This document shows, in pieces, positions 6,958 to 8,848 of a stretch of 8,848 nt of DNA. The notes beneath the pieces were generated by a model. It saw only the letters and a list, made by a program, of their open reading frames with translations, searched no databases and was not told the DNA's origin. The position numbers were made by a program, and so were the translations under genes. The stretch's first letter is position 1. Every line of letters starts with the position of its first letter. Origin of the DNA: a bacterium (GTDB lineage Bacteria > Krumholzibacteriota > Krumholzibacteria > LZORAL124-64-63); assembly GCA_016873405.1 (NCBI GenBank), contig VGXH01000055.1, positions 1 to 8,848 on the forward strand, in the 5' to 3' direction.

Positions 6958-8021
6958 GCATCACCGTCGAGAACGTCAACAAGAGCTACGGCGCTTTCCG
7001 GGCGCTCAAGGGCGTGTCGCTGGAGATCCCCGACGCGCAGATCACGGCGCTGCTGGGACCCAGCGGCTCGGGCAAGACGACGTTGCTGCGGATCATCGCC
7101 GGTCTGGAGGTGCCGGATGAGGGCAGCGGTCCCATCCGCTTCCACCAGGAGGACGTGGCCGGCCGCCGCGTGCAGGAGCGGCGCGTGGGCTTCGTGTTCC
7201 AGCACTACGCGCTGTTCAAGCACATGACCGTGTTCGAGAACGTGGCCTTCGGCCTGCGCGTGCGGCCCCGGCGCGAGCGGCCGGCGCGCGAGGTCATCGA
7301 CCGCAAGGTGGGCGACCTGCTGAAGCTGGTGCAGCTGGAAGGGATGGCCCACCGCTATCCCTCGCAGCTGTCGGGCGGGCAGCGCCAGCGGGTGGCGCTG
7401 GCGCGCGCGCTGGCCGTGGAGCCGCGCGTGCTGCTGCTGGACGAGCCCTTCGGCGCCCTGGACGCCCGCGTGCGCAAGCAGCTGCGCGCCTGGCTGCGCC
7501 GCCTGCACGACGAGATCGCCGTCACCAGCGTCTTCGTCACTCACGACCAGGACGAGGCCCTGGAGGTGGCCGACCGCGTGGTGGTCATGAACGAGGGCCG
7601 CATCGAACAGGCCGGCACCCCGGAGGACGTGTTCCACGACCCGGCCACCGAGTTCGTCATGAACTTCCTGGGCCACGTGAACGTGTTCGACGGGCGCGTC
7701 GAGGACGGCAAGATCACGTTCGCTTCCTTGCAGGTCGAGCACCCCGACGCGGCGCACCTGCACGCGGGACCGACGCGCGTGTTCATCCGCCCGCACGAGC
7801 TGTCGCTGCACCTGCTGCCGCGCAGCGACTCGCTGCCGGCCACGGTGACCGGCATCCACGCCGCCGGGCCGGCCGTGCGCCTGACCCTGACGACCGAGGC
7901 CGGGCTGGTTTTCTCGGCCGACGTGCCGCAGGACGTCTACCGGAGCCTGAAGGTGGCGGTGGGGGGGCGGTTCTGGGTGCAGGCGCGGGATCTGCGGGTG
8001 TTTCCGGGCGGGCAAACGTGA
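6954..8021 (+). CDS. cysA: Sulfate/thiosulfate import ATP-binding protein CysA
   Basis: A 355-residue ABC ATPase (E. coli CysA is 365) that powers sulfate import. All catalytic motifs are intact: Walker A GPSGSGKT (35-42), Q-loop Gln83 in [17 protein letters not shown], signature LSGGQRQ (139-145), Walker B LLLDE (160-164), the D-loop in FGALD (166-170) and the H-loop His197 in [10 protein letters not shown]. After about residue 240 a C-terminal TOBE-like regulatory domain follows, with IRPHELSL (278-285) matching the LRPWEVDI region of E. coli CysA. Compared with E. coli there are about two extra residues before IRFH (the DEGSGP segment, 55-60). The GTG start overlaps the cysW stop and is preceded by GGGGGA. 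The last gene of the operon; no assimilatory cys genes follow. Confidence 0.96.
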   Translation: MSITVENVNKSYGAFRALKGVSLEIPDAQITALLGPSGSGKTTLLRIIAGLEVPDEGSGPIRFHQEDVAGRRVQERRVGFVFQHYALFKHMTVFENVAFGLRVRPRRERPAREVIDRKVGDLLKLVQLEGMAHRYPSQLSGGQRQRVALARALAVEPRVLLLDEPFGALDARVRKQLRAWLRRLHDEIAVTSVFVTHDQDEALEVADRVVVMNEGRIEQAGTPEDVFHDPATEFVMNFLGHVNVFDGRVEDGKITFASLQVEHPDAAHLHAGPTRVFIRPHELSLHLLPRSDSLPATVTGIHAAGPAVRLTLTTEAGLVFSADVPQDVYRSLKVAVGGRFWVQARDLRVFPGGQT

Positions 8022-8028
8022 GCGACGG

Positions 8029-8059
8029 AACGCTGAATGGTGAGGCGTATCCCAGCGTT
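8029..8059 (+). terminator. Possible weak hairpin downstream of cysA
   Basis: AACGCTG (8029-8035) can pair with CAGCGTT (8053-8059) around a 17-nt loop, 8 nt after the cysA stop. No T-run follows directly, so it may act as a 3' end stabiliser or not at all. Low confidence. Confidence 0.3.
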
Positions 8060-8063
8060 GGTG

Positions 8064-8092
8064 TGTATATAATTTATCATATGACATATACT
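8064..8092 (+). promoter_or_regulatory. AT-rich promoter-like island with TATAAT box and inverted repeat
   Basis: A perfect TATAAT lies at 8068-8073 with TG at 8064-8065, and TATACT at 8087-8092, in otherwise GC-rich DNA. No good -35 box sits at 16-18 nt. GTATAT (8065-8070) and ATATAC (8086-8091) form an inverted repeat around the palindrome TCATATGA (8077-8084), so the site could also be an operator. It would serve the downstream ATPase gene with a leader of about 120 nt. Confidence 0.4.
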
Positions 8093-8153
8093 TACAACAA
8101 GAGACCGGATCTTGATCGCCCGGTGCTCATCGGGTCCTGACAAGTTGAACACA

Positions 8154-8186
8154 TTTTTCGTTTTTTTGTTTGGTTTTGTTTAGTTT
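8154..8186 (+). other. T-rich leader tract before the ATPase gene
   Basis: Within these 33 nt, 25 are T, 6 G, 1 C and 1 A, the strongest composition anomaly in the window. It lies 14 nt before the ATG at 8201. A weak 5-bp hairpin (GCCCG with CGGGT, about 8117-8135) lies about 20 nt upstream, too far for a standard intrinsic terminator. A U-rich translation-enhancing leader is one possible reading. Confidence 0.6.
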
Positions 8187-8189
8187 GCC

Positions 8190-8197
8190 AAGGAGGT
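8190..8197 (+). promoter_or_regulatory. Near-perfect Shine-Dalgarno site of the ATPase gene
   Basis: AAGGAGGT is fully complementary to the 16S rRNA 3' end and ends 3 nt before the ATG at 8201. It is the strongest ribosome site in the window and fixes this start. Confidence 0.75.
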
Positions 8198-8200
8198 GCC

Positions 8201-8848
8201 ATGGATCCCCGCCGGAATCCCTTCGCGCCGGGCGCCGGCACCCGGCCTCCCGTGCTGGTCGGGCGCGATGCCCAGCTGGAGGCCTTCGAGGTCCTGCTGG
8301 ACCGCATGGCTGCCGGCCGCATCGATCAATCGATGATCATCACGGGGCTGCGCGGCGTCGGCAAGACGGTGCTGCTCGACGAGTTCCGTCAGCGCGCCGA
8401 GGCCCGCGGCTGGGCCACCATCGAGTGGGAGATCGAGAAAAGCGGTTCGTTCGCTGGGCGCATCGCGCAGCACGTGCGGCGCGCGTTGCTGCCGCTGGCC
8501 CCCAAGGCGCGCTGGAACGAACGATTGCACCGGGCCGCCTCGGTCCTCAAGTCGTTCACGCTCACCTTCAATCCCGACGGCGCCGTCACGGCCGGATTCG
8601 ATGCCGAAGCCCTCGCGGGGCTGGGTGACAGCGGGAGCATCGGCGATGATCTGGGCGACCTGCTGGTCGCCGTCGGTGAAGCCGCGCAGGGGCAGGGCAC
8701 CGGACTGGTCTTCCTGCTGGATGAGATCCAGTACCTCAAGTCCGGTGAACTGGAGGCGCTGATCGCGGCCCTCCACCGGTGTTCACGGCGCGCCCTTCCG
8801 GTCACGCTGGTCGGAGCGGGACAGCCGCAGATGCCGCGGCTGGCGGCC
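8201..8848 (+). CDS. AAA/STAND-like P-loop ATPase of unknown function (3' end outside window)
   Basis: 216 residues are visible, open to the window edge; relatives usually run to about 380-420. The layout is that of the AAA_16 / archaeal-type ATPase group: an N-terminal VLVGRDAQLEAF box (18-29, as in Orc1/Cdc6-like and AAA_16 proteins), Walker A GLRGVGKT (49-56), Walker B LVFLLDE followed by IQYL (169-179), and a sensor-like LPVTLVGAGQPQMPRL (about 199-214). The block between the Walker motifs (about 80-160) is polar and Gly/Asp-rich and is not recognised. Such proteins have been annotated only as ATP-binding proteins; proposed roles include DNA binding through a C-terminal winged helix, which cannot be seen here. 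The ATG is set by the AAGGAGGT site. The AT-rich upstream region and the lack of a functional link to sulfate transport suggest an accessory or transferred gene (inference). Confidence 0.85.
   Translation, partial: MDPRRNPFAPGAGTRPPVLVGRDAQLEAFEVLLDRMAAGRIDQSMIITGLRGVGKTVLLDEFRQRAEARGWATIEWEIEKSGSFAGRIAQHVRRALLPLAPKARWNERLHRAASVLKSFTLTFNPDGAVTAGFDAEALAGLGDSGSIGDDLGDLLVAVGEAAQGQGTGLVFLLDEIQYLKSGELEALIAALHRCSRRALPVTLVGAGQPQMPRLAA

Noticed and set aside
8117..8186. Intrinsic terminator made of the GCCCG/CGGGT hairpin and the T-rich tract
   Set aside because: The stem is only 5 bp with an 8-nt loop, and about 20 nt separate it from the T-run, which itself lies right before a strong ribosome site.
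8180..8776. Minus-strand 198-codon frame opposite the ATPase gene
   Set aside because: The plus-strand frame from 8201 has Walker A and B motifs and a near-perfect Shine-Dalgarno site; the antisense frame has no recognisable motif.

Overview
This is a very GC-rich bacterial window. It reads as chromosome from a Gram-negative-type organism with bacterial Shine-Dalgarno sites, frequent GTG starts and a strong G/C third-position bias. The cyclophilin and the GH133-type debranching enzyme do not fix the phylum. A high-GC environmental lineage or candidate phylum is possible, but that is a guess. Both ends are cut inside genes.

Layout. Positions 1-1170 hold the C-terminal part of a glycogen-debranching-type amylo-alpha-1,6-glucosidase, followed by a hairpin. 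Positions 1270-1773 encode a cytoplasmic cyclophilin peptidyl-prolyl isomerase. Converging on it is a DUF1569/DinB-like small protein on the minus strand (1785-2240). Its 151-bp upstream gap is unusual: four tandem 15-bp repeats lie between two near-identical copies of a GTTGCGCCGGCGCA palindrome.

The core of the window is a sulfate-uptake module. A sigma-54 enhancer-binding regulator (2392-3948, minus) is divergent from a four-gene operon, sbp-cysT-cysW-cysA (4145-8021, plus). The operon encodes a periplasmic sulfate-binding protein, two membrane permeases and the ATPase. Gaps of 10 nt and 1 nt and a 4-nt overlap indicate one transcript. The 196-bp divergent region holds three copies of an ATATGCTG half-site and, downstream of them, a candidate -24/-12 promoter with exact GG-N10-GC spacing. 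If that promoter is real, the half-sites fall at about -87 to -137, the usual place for enhancer-binding-protein sites. The inferred picture is a sulfate importer switched on by a dedicated sigma-54 activator rather than by a CysB-like LysR protein, which is not present here.

After cysA lies a 179-bp AT-rich gap with a TATAAT box and a T-rich leader (25 T in 33 nt). It leads to an AAA/STAND-like P-loop ATPase (8201 to the window end, truncated) that looks accessory and has no known function. No tRNA, rRNA, CRISPR array or transposase is visible, and no stretch longer than 300 bases lacks a gene.
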